A DNA stretch of 64,000 nucleotides from Cryptomeria japonica (Eukaryota; Streptophyta; Pinopsida; Cupressales; Cupressaceae): assembly GCF_030272615.1 (NCBI RefSeq), contig NC_081405.1, positions 474,702,008-474,766,007 on the forward strand, in the 5' to 3' direction. This document shows positions 46,615 to 58,263 of the stretch, piece after piece. The notes under the pieces were generated by a model. It was given only the letters and a program-made list of their open reading frames with translations. It did not search any database and had not been told where the DNA came from. The position numbers and the translations under genes are program-made. The stretch's first letter is position 1, and every line of letters begins with the position of its first letter.

Positions 46615-47855
46615 GTTGATGGTCTCAGACACAACCTTCTGAGTGTTGCCTAGCTGAATGATAGTGGCCTCACTCTGGAATTCAAGAATGGAGTTTGCAG
46701 AATCAAGGGAAAAGATGGTGAATTGGTGGCCATTGACATGCAGGCCAAAGGTAATCTATTTCAGTTGAATGCAAATATAAGCACATGTCTTATGGCCAAA
46801 TTTGATGATAGCTAGATATGGCATAGGAGACTCTGCCATGTAAGCTTTGATACATTGTAAAGGCCAGTAAGATCAAGGCAGTTAGAGGATTGTTGGTACT
46901 AAGCAAACCGGATAATACCTTGTGTAGAGAATGTCAATTGGGGAAAATGTCTTCCTCAACCTTTAAAGTTAAATCTTTCACTGCTGACAACTTGCTTGAT
47001 CTTGTACATACTGATTTGTGTGGTCCTATGAAAACTAGGAGTGTGCAGGGTGATAGGTACTTTATGATTCTCACTGATGATTGCTCAAGAATGATGTGGG
47101 TCACATTCTTGAAAGACAAGTCTGAAGCCTTTGTAAAGTTTAAATCTTTCAGAGCATTAGTGGAGAAAGAAAGTGGTAAAAGGATCAAGTGTCTGAGAAC
47201 TAATCAAGGAGGGGAATTCACTTCTGGTGAATTCAACAAGTATTGTGAAGAATTTGGCATCAAGAGACAACTGTCTGCCCCCCAAACTCCATAGTAGAAT
47301 GGCCTAGCAGAAAGGAATAACCAGACTGTGGTTGAAGCAACTAGAACCATGTTGATTCAAGGAAAGGTAGCTCACACCTTTTGGAGAGAAGCAGTGAGCA
47401 CTGCAGTCTACACAATGAACCGGGTACTCATCAAGAAAGGTAAGGACAAAACTCCTTATGAGTATTGGACCAGTAAGACACCTGTGGTTAGCTACTTTAG
47501 GGTATTTGGTAGCAAATGTTACATCAAGAGGAGTGAACATCAGGGTAAATTTGAAGCTAAATGCGATGAGAGAATATTCCTAGGATATTCCACCAAGAGT
47601 AAAGCTCTCAAGTGTTACAACAATAGGACTCAGAGAATTATGGAAAGTATCAATGTAAGAGTTGATGAATCCTCTAAGAAAACTGAGGAAACCGGTAGTG
47701 AGCAAGTTGTAAATGAACCAGTTGCAACCTTCTGGGAACCGATTGTCAGTCAACCAAGTACCAATAACAATGTTCCTAAATTGGTGAATGCTGATACTGA
47801 TGAAGATGAGGATGAAGAGGAAAAGCAAGAAGAACTAGTCAAGACCATTCCTTAG
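46615..47855 (+). pseudogene. C2 integrase
   Basis: Continues after the TGA with VDGLRHNLLSVA-stop-LND. Zinc-binding part: WHRRLCHVSF, then after a frameshift near 46860 CRECQLGKMSSSTF. Core: LLDLVHTDLCGPMKTRSVQG (first Asp); CLRTNQGGEFTSGEF, where the second catalytic Asp is Asn; TP followed by two TAG codons then NGLAERNNQTVVEA (47290-47296). C-terminal extension KTPYEYWTSKTPVVSYFRVF to the acidic tail. DNA insertion activity would be lost through both the stops and the Asn. Confidence 0.9.
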
Positions 47856-49495
47856 TATGTCAAGCTGAATCATGATCCTAAGAAGATAATAGGAGATAAG
47901 GATGCAGGAATCCTTACAAGAAGAAAGATCAGAGAAAACTCATGTATGATCTCTGAATTTGAGCCTAAATCATTCAAAGAGGCTCATAAAGATGAAGACT
48001 GGATCAAGGCAATGGAAGAGGAACTTGACTAGATAGAGAAAAATGGTACATGGTCCTTGGTACCCAGACCAGGCATAAAAATGTCATTGACACCAAATGG
48101 GTGTTTAGAAACAAGCTAAATGAGGATGGCACAGTGATTAGGAACAAAGCCAGATTGGTGTGCAAAGGATATGCTCAAGAAGAAGGAGAAGACTATGGAG
48201 AAACCTTTGCTCTTGTAGCCAGATTGGAAGGAGTTCATATGCTTCTTTCATATGTAGCTTTTAAAGGCTTCAAAGTATATCAAATGGATGTAAAATCTGC
48301 ATTCCTAAATGGTGTACTTGAAGAGGAGGTGTATATTGAGCAACCATATGGGTTTTCCCTATCTGAAGATAGTGACATGGTATGTAGGCTACATAAAGCC
48401 TTATATGGTCTAAAGCAAGCACCTAGGGCATGGTATGAGTGCCTACATTCCCATCTTGTGAAGATTGGATTTGAGAGAACAAGTGAAGATAGCAATCTCT
48501 ACTTGAAGTCCGAAGGAGATCAAATCCTGATCTATGAGGTATTTGTTGATGACATTATCTTTGGTGGTGATGACAAGATGTGTCATAAGTTTGTCGATGA
48601 GATGAATGAAGAGTTTGAGATGTCACTCATAGGAGAGATTAAGTTCTTCATTGGACTACAGATTCAACAGATGAAGGATGGAATCTTTATCACTCAGTCC
48701 AAATATGTCAAAGAGGTGTTGAAGACCTTTGACATGGAAGATAGCAAACCGGTTGGTACACTGATGGTGACCAGTTGTAAACTATCCAAAGAGGATGACT
48801 CTGCATTGGTTGATGAGAAGGAATACCGATCAATGATTGGTAAGTTGCATTACGTAGTGCATAGTAGACTAGATATTACACATGCAGTTGGCATTACTGC
48901 AAGGTTCCAGAAAAGTCCAAGAGAATCCCACTTAGTTGCAGTCAAGCGGATTCTTAGGTATCTGAAGGGGACTGCTGACTATGGGTTGTGGTATCCATAT
49001 AGCAAGGACTTCAACTTGAAAGTGTTCACAGATGCTGATTGGGCTGGTAATGTAGATGACCGGAAGAGCACAACCGGTGGTGCATTCTTCCTTGGTGGTA
49101 GACTGGTCTCATGGATGAGTAAAAAGCAGAGTTGTATCTCTCAGTCTACAGCGAAAGCAGAGTATGTTGCAGCCTTCATGAACTGCACTCAGACAATTTG
49201 GATGAAGCATGTACTGAAAGGCTTCAAAATCCTTGTACCTGAACCGGTAAGTATATTCTGTGATAACACAAGTGCTATCAATATTTCAAAGAATCCAGTT
49301 TTACATTCTAGAACCAAGCACTCTGAGCTTAAGTATCATTTCTTAAGGGAAAAGGTTCAAAATAAAGAGATTGCACTGGAGCATGTGTCCAGTAAGGAGC
49401 AGTTAGCAGACATATTCATGAAGCCTCTTCCAAAGACTACATTTACACACTTAAGAGGTGAATTAGGGGTACTGCCCCTTCAAGAGGTGAACTAA
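47856..49495 (+). pseudogene. C2 reverse transcriptase and RNase H
   Basis: The last 481 codons are fully open to TAA/TGA near 49495. Reverse transcriptase (RVT_2) motifs: [64 protein letters not shown], and [12 protein letters not shown] as the active site (FVDD). RNase [36 protein letters not shown] (AEY for the usual EAEY-type pattern), [12 protein letters not shown], then [16 protein letters not shown] and [14 protein letters not shown] near 48030 and a frameshift near 48070 separate it from the integrase. This is the best preserved enzyme of the window. Confidence 0.92.
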
Positions 49496-49749
49496 AGGTA
49501 TATTCTCCACATCAGTCATGTATTGCATAGTTAAATCTTTCTTCAGGATTGATGTGTTGAAGGATGCTACTCCTCAGAGGGAGCAACATAATGGAATCAA
49601 GAAGCTTGTGCCTCCACTTTGACATTGTTGTCAAAGGGGGAGAAGATGTAAAGTGAAGATGCAAAGCGGAGAAGATATCTGTAGAAATTGAGAAGATGTG
49701 AAGTAGAGAGATATCTTTGTATATTGCCATCAATGCCAAATGGGGAGAT
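49496..49749 (+). other. C2 3' untranslated region and polypurine tract
   Basis: Contains CAAAGGGGGAGAAGATG (49634-49650) and, directly before the 3' LTR, CAAATGGGGAGATT (49736-49750). The latter is the likely second-strand primer; the first is an upstream copy of the same kind. Confidence 0.7.
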
Positions 49750-51287
49750 TGTTGGCATTATGTGGATATAATGACATTGTATGTTGTCATTGATGTCAAT
49801 ATGTTGAAGAGGTATGAACCAGCATATGTGAGAATGTTATAACTCTGTGAACTGACATTTGTGCCAAAGTGAAGCGGTGTGCTTGTTCAAGGTGAAACAA
49901 CATATGGTTATGGGAACCAGCACATGGAAGAGTTGTATGACTACCAGTTGGTAGTCTTAACTTTAGGGTTTCCGGTTGAAGTGCTTCAAGTCTGTATGGC
50001 TCAACTGGTGATCTTTGTGTAATAAGTAAGCTATATAACAAAGAACAGATCATGTTGCCACATCAGCCTTGTGCGCGTGAAGGATCTTGCATGAAGAAGA
50101 CTATCCCTATCTACCTTGGGAATGTGCGAAGTTTGTAAATAGTGAAAACGCGTGATGGATTATCAATCGCCATGAAATCGGTGGATAATGAACAATGGAG
50201 AATGTCTTGAGATTTATTCAAGATTTGTTGCATTTAATACAGTATGATCAATGGTCAGGATTGAACTATTTGAATTCCTTAACCTAACAGTATGATCTAG
50301 GGTTTATGCTACCGACCTGCCTATTGTCCTATAAGGTCGATGTTGTGATTCTTTCAGAGGTTGTTGGCAAAAGTTATGTGTGAGTATCCAAGAGAAGGGA
50401 TACGAGATCCTTGCCAGACCAGAGGAGAGAAGTGATACCTGCAGAGGGTAAGTGCAGAAGGTGAAGAGGAGCTTAAGCGGATTTGCATGGGCATTGAGTG
50501 TTGTTACCAGATCATTGTAATACTTATTGATCTCTAACCACCTCAATAGTTGGAAAATCCCCTAACAGGGTAGCCTTAATCGACTTGTTGTAAATCCCTT
50601 AACATGGTGACTCAAAGTTATTGAGATCTGGAAAGCTAGAGAGCTCTGGAAATCCTTTAGCTATTGAGTTCTTGAAATCCTATAACAAGGTACCCTTAAC
50701 AGGGTTTAACCCTTAACCAGGTATTGTAGCCATCCCTTAACCGGGTGATCTCTAATAGGATCGGTTCCTAGCAAAACCTTTTGTAATGTCTTTAATTGGA
50801 CAAGGCTTCTAATAGAGTGGACTTCCAAAGAGTTCAACAACAAGCTTGTGGGTATTCATCCCCACCGTGGTTTTTTCCTAGTTGGGTTTCCACGTGAAAA
50901 ATATGTGTGTCATATGTGATGCTTTTATCTTGTGATGCTTTGTTATTGCTTGTTAAGCATATGATGGTTCTATGTTTTATGCTTGTCAATAAAACATGTT
51001 GAACTAGATATTGTGAAGATATGATGACAGATTACCTATTCATGCATAAGGGTGAAATGGTAGTGTAGTTTTGAGTTGAGTGGAAAACTTAGTGAGTAAC
51101 CAGTTTATGATTGTTTTAGTTGTTCTGAGTTTTACCAGTTGCACTCTATTTCTAACTGGTGTCACTGTTTGCCAGTCATTTAGAGTAATTGTTGCTGAAC
51201 TAGTTTAGGTCTGTATTTTGTCTATACTGATTCACCCCCCCCCTCTTAGTACCGGTTTGGTACTATTTGTTCATCATTGAGTTATCA
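49750..51287 (+). repeat. C2 3' LTR
   Basis: 1,538 bp, TGTTGGCATTATG to GAGTTATCA, followed by CCAAG (51288-51292). Same order of modules as the 5' LTR. An extra CCCTTAACAGGGTTTAACCC stretch is present near 50692-50715. Confidence 0.92.
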
Positions 51288-51292
51288 CCAAG

Positions 51293-51506
51293 ACTGCAAA
51301 TACTTTAGAAATGCTATCTCAATCTGGATACCTTAACAGTCACTCAAGAGATGAGTACCTTGGATGCCATGGAGGAATAGGTTTTCCAGATGCAAACAAA
51401 AAGTGAGGTTGCTACCTCATTGCTTGATTCATGGTCTTTATCCATGAAGACATTTATGCAGGACTTTAAATCAGTTTTTGACAAGTTTCACTCTTTATTG
51501 TCATAA
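51293..51506 (+). pseudogene. X-plus ORF2, part 2 (C-terminal end)
   Basis: Continues the frame from 35133 after removal of C2: LLP then RLQIL-stop-KCYLNLDTLTVTQ, MSTLDAMEE-stop-VFQMQ, ATSLLDSWSLSMKTFMQDFK and VFDKFHSLLS to TAA at 51504-51506. The X-minus copy ends in the same way (53301-53520). The IL-stop-KCYL TAG is shared by both copies. Confidence 0.75.
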
Positions 51507-51789
51507 ACACTTATTATTTTAACGATAATGAAAATAGGGGTTATTCAGCTGTATATTGTCATTATTGGCAAAGGGGGAGTAGTATTTTGTATTAAAATTT
51601 TGATGCATGTAATGGATACTTTTATGTTTATCTCTGTAAGGGAGTAGTATACATTGTATTTTCTACAAAAGGGATAGTGTATATGCTTAGGGGGAGTAAA
51701 TTTGATTATGGATTATGGCATATTTTTGTTGTAAAACACTTAGATGTCAAAAATTTTCCTATGTTGCCATCAATGCCAAAGGGGGAGAT
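51507..51789 (+). other. X-plus 3' untranslated region and polypurine tract
   Basis: Three tracts GGCAAAGGGGGAGTAG (51570), CTTAGGGGGAGTAA (51687) and CCAAAGGGGGAGATT (51776-51790), the last abutting the 3' LTR start. All three have counterparts in X-minus. Confidence 0.75.
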
Positions 51790-51867
51790 TGTTGGCATTT
51801 TTGATAATGATGTTGTGATTGTCATTGATGGACACACACTTGCTTTGAGATCACTTTGTGTATGTAT
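51790..51867 (+). repeat. X-plus 3' LTR, first 78 bp
   Basis: TGTTGGCATTTTTGATAATG to TGTAT, matching 29072-29150. It is cut by X-minus; the rest follows at 59419. Confidence 0.9.
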
Positions 51868-53034
51868 TGATGAATACTAAGAGGGGGGGTGAATTAGTAT
51901 ACCAAAAAATACTGAACTTAAACACTTAAACAGTCTATTAGTAAACTAGTAAAACAATTTAACAAACAAACCAGTTGATACACATGCAAACCAAATAGAA
52001 AATAAGGAATTCACCCACAGGAGTAGTAACACCATAACACAAGATATTTGACATGGAAACCCAAATGGGAAAAACCACAGTGAGATGAATCTCACAAGTA
52101 ACTATCTGCAGAATAGAAACCAGATCGATTAAGGTCATACAATGTTCTTTACCAGAACAGATCCTGTTAGGAATCTCAATCTTTGTTAGGAGATAAGTCT
52201 GATTAAAGACTACCTTGCAAGAGGATTTCAGATCCATAGATGTGAACCACCTTGTTAAAGGATTTACAAAGGCTTTTCTGGGCCTACTCGATTAAGGGTT
52301 TCTAACTTGTCAAAGATGTGAGTAATCAACAAGTGAGTGATCTAGAAAATAGCACAGATTGCTTGGTTAGATACTTGATAGCTCATTCTTAATGCATTCC
52401 AGCATTACTTCAATCTTCAACACATTCACACTTTGCCTTCTCTCATAGACCTAAACTTCTCTTCTCTGATCACACTTACAAAAACTCATCAACCACTTTC
52501 AAAAACCCTTACAACCACCTAAAACCCTAGACATGATGTCCTTATAAAGGAATCTAATTTCATGTCGGTCCAATAGGTTTACAATACAATTTTCTAGGTT
52601 CAGCGCATCTAGACATATTTGGTAACACGACACAAAAAGAACTACCAAAGTGTCGGCACTACCAAACAATCAGTGGATGGTAACTCATCGCAAAATGCTG
52701 GTTAGTAACTCATCACAGAGTATTACTGGTTCATACAAAATACCGGTTTACACAAAATACAGGTTGCCGGTTTGTAAAAAATTTAGACTAGGAAATATGT
52801 GTTCTGCCGCTTTGATCCTTCATGTTGCTTGAGATCCTCGAACCACTTGGGGTCTTCATACCGCTTGAGATCAGTAAACACTTTTTGCAAAACATCGATA
52901 GTCTAAAGACTAACACATGATATCGGTTTGGAACAATTACTAGTTGAATATAATTCATACATTCAAAAAGTGATCTCATAGCAAGTGTGTGACCATCAAT
53001 GACAATTACAACATAATCATAAAAAATGGCAACA
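51868..53034 (-). repeat. X-minus 3' LTR
   Basis: 1,167 bp. Plus strand TGATGAATACTAAGAGGGGG to AATGGCAACA. It carries the shared GGAAACCCAAATGGGAAAAACC block (52054-52076). Confidence 0.92.
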
Positions 53035-53300
53035 ATCTCCCCCTTTGGCATTGATGGCAACACTTAGGAAAATTTTGACATCTAAGTGTTTTACAAAATC
53101 ATGCCATAAACAAAATTACTCCCCCTAAGCATATACACTATCCCTTTTGTAGAAAATACAATGTATACTACTCTTTATCAGAGATAAACATGAAAGTATA
53201 CATCAAAATGTCAAAATTTATATACTTCTCCCCCTTTGCCAACAATGACAAAAACATTGCAGACTAACCCCTGTTTCATTAGTATTAAAATAATAAGTGT
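53035..53300 (-). other. X-minus 3' untranslated region and polypurine tract
   Basis: Minus strand AATGCCAAAGGGGGAGAT abuts the LTR start TGTTGCC. Two further GGGGGAG tracts (complements near 53121 and 53228) mirror those of X-plus. Confidence 0.75.
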
Positions 53301-56300
53301 TTATGACAGTAAAGAGTAAAACTTGTCAAAAACTGATTTAAAGTCCTACAAAAATTGCTTCATGGATAAGGACCATTACTCAATTAGGGAGGTAGCCACC
53401 TCTTTCTCTATCTACATCTAGGAGACCTGTTCTTCCATGGCATCTATCGTGCTCATCTCTTGAGTGACCGTTAGGGCATCAAGATTTAGATAGCATTTCT
53501 AGAGAATTTGCAGTCGTGGCAGTAGGATCAATTGAAGTTCCTACAAATTACATGTCCAGTTGCTTATCTCTGCCTCTATTCTTGTAGACTGGATTTGAAG
53601 CCGGTGAATAGTTTGACCATATGTGGAAAAGAAATCATATGACATCTTGAAGGTACTAATAAATGACTGCATATCAGATTGTAGTTTGTCCTTCTGAGTG
53701 AGCACATCATCACAGAATAGATGAGGTTGACATGTCTTGCTGAGTAGTAGATTTCCCTCATCCATTGCATCTCGAATGTTCTTTTGTGTCTTCTAGAGTT
53801 CTGACCGAAGCTCATTCAACTTCTTCACCAAGGAAATGTTCAAATCCTTTTCATGCTCCTTTTTGGCATTTGATTCTGCAACTTCTTCCAAGCTTTGGAC
53901 CTGGTCATCCACAATTGTACATAGAATCTTTAAACGGGCAAGTGAGGAATCGGTACTAGGGAGGTTCATACCGGGTATCAAATTGGTAAGTATTTCCACC
54001 ACAGTTTGGATAACATCTTCCTCCTTTTTCCTCCTTAGAGCATCCAATCACTCTTGATCAAGCTTAATGCTCTGCAGTAGCTCCGATTCATTTACAGACT
54101 GGAGGTCAATAGGACTGGTAATGTCAGCCGGTTTGGCTTGACTACTGGTTGCCTTTGGAGTCTCTATCTGAGTGTTCTGTGCTGCTTCTTCTTTCTCATT
54201 GGCTCTTTTCTTGTCTTCTTCTGCCTTCTTTTTCTCCTCTTCTTTCTGCTTCTTTTCATCTTCTCCTCTTCCTTTCTCTTCTCCTCTTCCTTTTCCGCTT
54301 CCTTCTTCTTCTCCTCTTCCTTTCTCTTCTCCTCTTCCTTTTCCACTTCCTTCTTCTTCTTCTCATCCTCTTGTTTCTTATCTTCCTCTTTGTTTTTCTT
54401 CTCATCCTCTTTCTTCTTTTCCTGTTCTGCTTGTTTTGTCTTTTCTATCTCTTGTTTCTTCTTCTCTTCCTCTGCCTATTTTCTCTTGTCTTCTTCCTGT
54501 TTCTCCTGACCTTCTATTTCTATTGGTTCATCTGGAGTAACATTGTCACCGTTTAAGGCATCAACATCAATCGGTTCCATTTGAGTGGTGACCGATTCTC
54601 CTTCACTATCATATACTTCATCTGGTTGAGTGATTTTTGGTTCTTGCTCAGCTTTCCTGTTGGCTTCAGCCACTTCATGTAGTCTTAAAGCTGATTGAGC
54701 AAGGGAGTGGGTATCTTTGACCACTTTCAAAACTTTTCCTTCCAATAACATGAGTCTTCTTCTTCTCATGAAGAAGAGGCCCTTATATTTCTCCACCACT
54801 TCATACAGTTCTATTTTAGGTACATCAGGAAAGTATTGTGCAAATACTTCCTCTCTTATTTCTTGTTCTTTTTCTATGGCAATGTGCCACTTTTTATCTA
54901 AAGAATTATACAAAGAATCAAATGCCTCAGATTTAATTTCTGATGGCCACCAGTCATTAATGCATAAATAATTGATAACTTCCTATTCAACTTCTTTCTT
55001 TTCATCATCATTAAAATCATCAAAGAACTCTTTTAAATCACCAAGTACTTTTCTTCTAATATTCTTAATTGTTCTTTGACAATGTGTCAAAGGTTTGTAA
55101 GAGGAAATATCAATATTTACTGTTGCAGATGCTACCGGTTCATTCTTTGTCTTTTTCCTCGTTTGCCTCATCTTTTTAGGCTGTTCTTCAAAGATAGTGT
55201 CCTCTGAGTCTGGTGAATTGCTTTTTGTCTTTCGCTTCCTCTCAAATACTTTGGTAGGTGCTGCTTTCGGTTTCTTCTTTATTGGTGACCGCTTGGTCAC
55301 TTTGGGACTTGTTGGAGTAACCGGTGCTGATGCTAAAGGCACTACCTTTCCCTTCTTTACTGAGGGTTCTTGAACTGGTGTAACCCTTTCCAAATAGGAG
55401 CTGGTTCTCTTTTCTTTTGGATCAAGGGGTGAGGTGATTAGGGTAGAGACATACCCATCTAACATGTCATTCATTACCTCATATCCCATTGGTTCCACTT
55501 CTTCCTGTCTAGGCTCAACCGCCTCCATTATGCACTCATGAACTTTGATGGTGAAGCAGATGTCTTCCTCATACTTTTTGATTATCATTGGATATTCTTA
55601 TCCTTTGGTTCATTTTGCATATGAACTCATCAAAATATTTGTTCAGCACTTCCGGATAGCCGGTTCCAACCGCTTGTAAGCTTTCCTTGATTTGCTTTGT
55701 CACCAGTTGGTCAGCAGACCACTGAATATCACCTACTCCTAGAAAGTAGCCTTGAAAGTAGAAGAACAACCCAACCAATAGTTGTCCAAATTTAAATTTC
55801 AGGGCATTGTCCTATTTGATTGACTTGAGGTTCAATAGGAGTTGTCTTTGCATACTGGTGTATGGATCAAATGATGCATCTTCCTTTATCATCCTGTAGG
55901 TGACATTTACTACTGCAGCAGAGATAGAGTTGATTTTGCTGGCATGGAACATCCGGTATCCTATCACCATACATGCATATTTGACAAGATCATCCTTGAT
56001 TGAATTGATAGTCATTCCTCATGAATCGCTCATAGAACTGGTGAGCTTAGTCATTTCTATCTTGCTAATCTTTCTTAGGGCTGGAACTTCACCGATATTG
56101 CAGAAACTGGTAACGACATGAATTGCTTTAGGTGTGATATCATGCATCTGTTCTAAGTACATCTTATCACCGTGTACCCTTCTTAGAATAATGTGAATGT
56201 GATCTTCCAAAAATTCTTCAAGAAAATAGGCTGCATTGTGAAGTTTCTTCTTTTCCAGAATGCTGAATTCCAGTTTAATCTTCTTATCCTTTCCGCAACA

Positions 56301-56489
56301 CAAACTCAACTGGGAATGGATCATCAGAGATCCTAGGTCTTCAATCTTGCAGTCAATGAAATCTGAAATGCCTTCTTCCACTATGAAACCAGCAGGTATT
56401 TGAGATAGGGCATTATATTTTGCCTTCCGTTGAATGAAGTCTATAGAATGAACGGGTGCACTAGAGATAGCATGTGATGCTGAAGCCAT
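53301..56489 (-). pseudogene. X ORF2, X-minus copy
   Basis: From ATG 56489 (MASASHAISSAPVHSIDFIQ) to a TAA whose complement is 53301-53303: 3,189 nt. Regions in order: globular N-part (EEGISDFIDCKIEDLGSLMI; YACMVIGYRMFHASKINSIS); basic linker with KKKPK and KRKTK; conserved core SYKPLTHCQRTIKNIRRKVL near 55060-55120; FFMRRRRLMLLEGKV; Lys/Glu-rich tract (54210-54500); helical C-terminus (LNISLVKKLNELRSEL). Stops occur at TAG codons plus frameshifts near 55600 and 54350. Alignment with X-plus by eye is good over nearly the whole length. Role unknown. A structural or nucleic-acid-binding protein is my guess from the basic and coiled-coil character. Confidence 0.78.
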
Positions 56490-56932
56490 GATAAACAGGG
56501 AATTTTGAAAAATACCTTCATAGATCGAAATTTAGGGCTTCACAATTTGAACTTCACTTCACACTCCTTCGGTTGTTGAGATACCGCTTTGCATTCTACA
56601 CTTCTCCAACAGGTGTTTGCTTCAGATTCTTCTTCAGGTTTTTGATAAATTCCTTGAATAGCAATGTAAATCGCTTTTCTTCACTTTGCACTTGAAAAAA
56701 TTCTTCACTCAAAAAATGATAAGTGAGAAATAATCTGAAAATTCCTTTTAAACAGATTCTCCACCTACCATAATAAATGTTGCATTATTAGGGCGTAAAC
56801 CCTAGTTTGCCTTTTACCATTTCTAGTCTTTTGCCAACTGATAGGCATCACATACCAATTAAGGTCTTTTACTAGTGTCAACCGGGGGTTCGAGATATTT
56901 GAGCATTTGCTCCCCCTAAGCTTTTATGATGC
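56490..56932 (-). other. X-minus ORF1-ORF2 spacer
   Basis: Equivalent of 31596-32036, about 440 bp, with the conserved AAGCTTAGGGGGAGCAA tract (complement 56908-56925) near the ORF1 stop. No frame is conserved. Confidence 0.5.
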
Positions 56933-58213
56933 TTAGTTTGCCGGTTCAGTGACTTCTACACTGGGTGCAGAAACCGATTCTACTTGAATCACTTCTTCAG
57001 GATTCTTCTTCCAGGTTTTCTTCATGTCTGCTTGAACAGTTTCAACATCAATCTTTCATTCCAGAGTGACTGGTATATCATCCAATATACTCTTTCTTTC
57101 TCTGTAGAATCTTGTTGTATGACTCGGTTTGTTGTAGTGATAGCAAACCATTCTAGGTACTCTCCAAGGTCCATTATTCATGTTTCCATTCTTCCTTTTG
57201 CATGTTGTAGTAGTGTGACCATGACCATGATAAATCACACAGATTTTTCTCCATCCGGTTGCCGCTTGATAGCCATTGCTACCTGACTGATGACTATAGG
57301 TATTAAACCGGTTTGGGTTCCAGTTCCCAGAGGGTTCAGGAAAAACTCCTTGATTCCTTTGAGGATACCTTCCGGTATTGTGCATGACAGACCTGCATTC
57401 AAATGCTCTATGCCCAAACTTGTTGCATGCATAACAATTACCATTGAATCTATTGGATCTAGGCTCATCGTTTAGAAAATAAGGAAAATTATTGTAAGCC
57501 TTACTTCTACATACATTAGCAGTGTGTCCTTCCTTGAGACAGTTAAAGAAAACATGTTTAAACTTTTTCTTACCTTTATCCTTTAATGCTGGTTGTTTCT
57601 TTGATGCTCCACTTTTTGTTCCAGAGGTCTCTCCTTCGTCATATTCAGAGAAACCAAGTCCATTGGTATTCTTTATCAGTTTAGCTGATTCAAGCTTCTG
57701 CTCTAGCTTGACAGAGCTCTTATCGAATTTGGCAAGTATTTCTTTTGACTCAGTGAGCTCTTTGGAAATGGTAGCATTGGATTCCCTCAAGGTTGCATTC
57801 TCAAAGATAGCCATATTTAGTTCACCTTGTGCTTCTTCTTTTTCTATTTTGCTTCCATGAAGACTAGTGGTAAGTGCACCGATCTCTTGCTTCAGCTTGG
57901 AGATCTCATGATATTTGTCTTTTACCAAATCTTCAGCTTTCCTCTAGTTCTCAAGCTCTTGGCACATTCAGATAGTTAGTCCTTCCAACTCTTTTCTCAG
58001 GTTGGAATTGGATTCATTCAGATTTTCTACTTCTTGAATTAGGGCTTCCATGTCTGCTTCATCAAAAGAACTATTTTCAGATAGCTCCATCAGTTTTTCA
58101 GTATGCTCTCTTCTTTTTGCCTGAGAGGTCTTATATTTGACCATAAGTTCATCATAGGATTGCTCAGACTGAGTGAGCCGATGAGTAAGTTCCCTCACAG
58201 TGTATTCCCCCAT
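56933..58213 (-). pseudogene. X ORF1, X-minus copy
   Basis: 1,281 nt from ATG 58213 (MGEYTVRELTHRLTQSEQSY), identical in length to the X-plus copy and without indels. Coiled coil over ~200 residues, then four knuckle positions: FFNCLKEGHTANVC (first Cys to Phe), CYACNKFGHRAFEC (intact), CVIYHGHGHTTTTC (second Cys to Tyr), CYHYNKPSHTTRFY (two Cys to Tyr). Three internal stops: TGA near 57967, TAG near 57945 (shared with X-plus, after ELEN), TGA near 57054. Confidence 0.85.
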
Positions 58214-58249
58214 ATCTCTTTCAAGGTGGTTAGACTTATAGAAAGGTTG

Positions 58250-58262
58250 GCTCTGATACCAA
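58250..58262 (-). other. X-minus primer binding site
   Basis: Minus strand TTGGTATCAGAGC next to the 5' LTR end; perfect match to the initiator tRNA-Met complement. Confidence 0.92.
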
Positions 58263-58263
58263 T

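Larger units (their letters stand above)
35139..51287 (+). mobile_element. Copia element C2 (about 7.5 kb own sequence)
   Basis: A plus-strand Ty1/copia element bounded by CCAAG. The 5' LTR is 35139-35197 plus 43850-45334 (split by G2) and the 3' LTR is 49750-51287. The primer site is near 45336 and Gag-Pol at 45406-49495. The polypurine tract is GGGGAGAT, just before 49750. It is inserted in ORF2 of X-plus. Confidence 0.92.
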
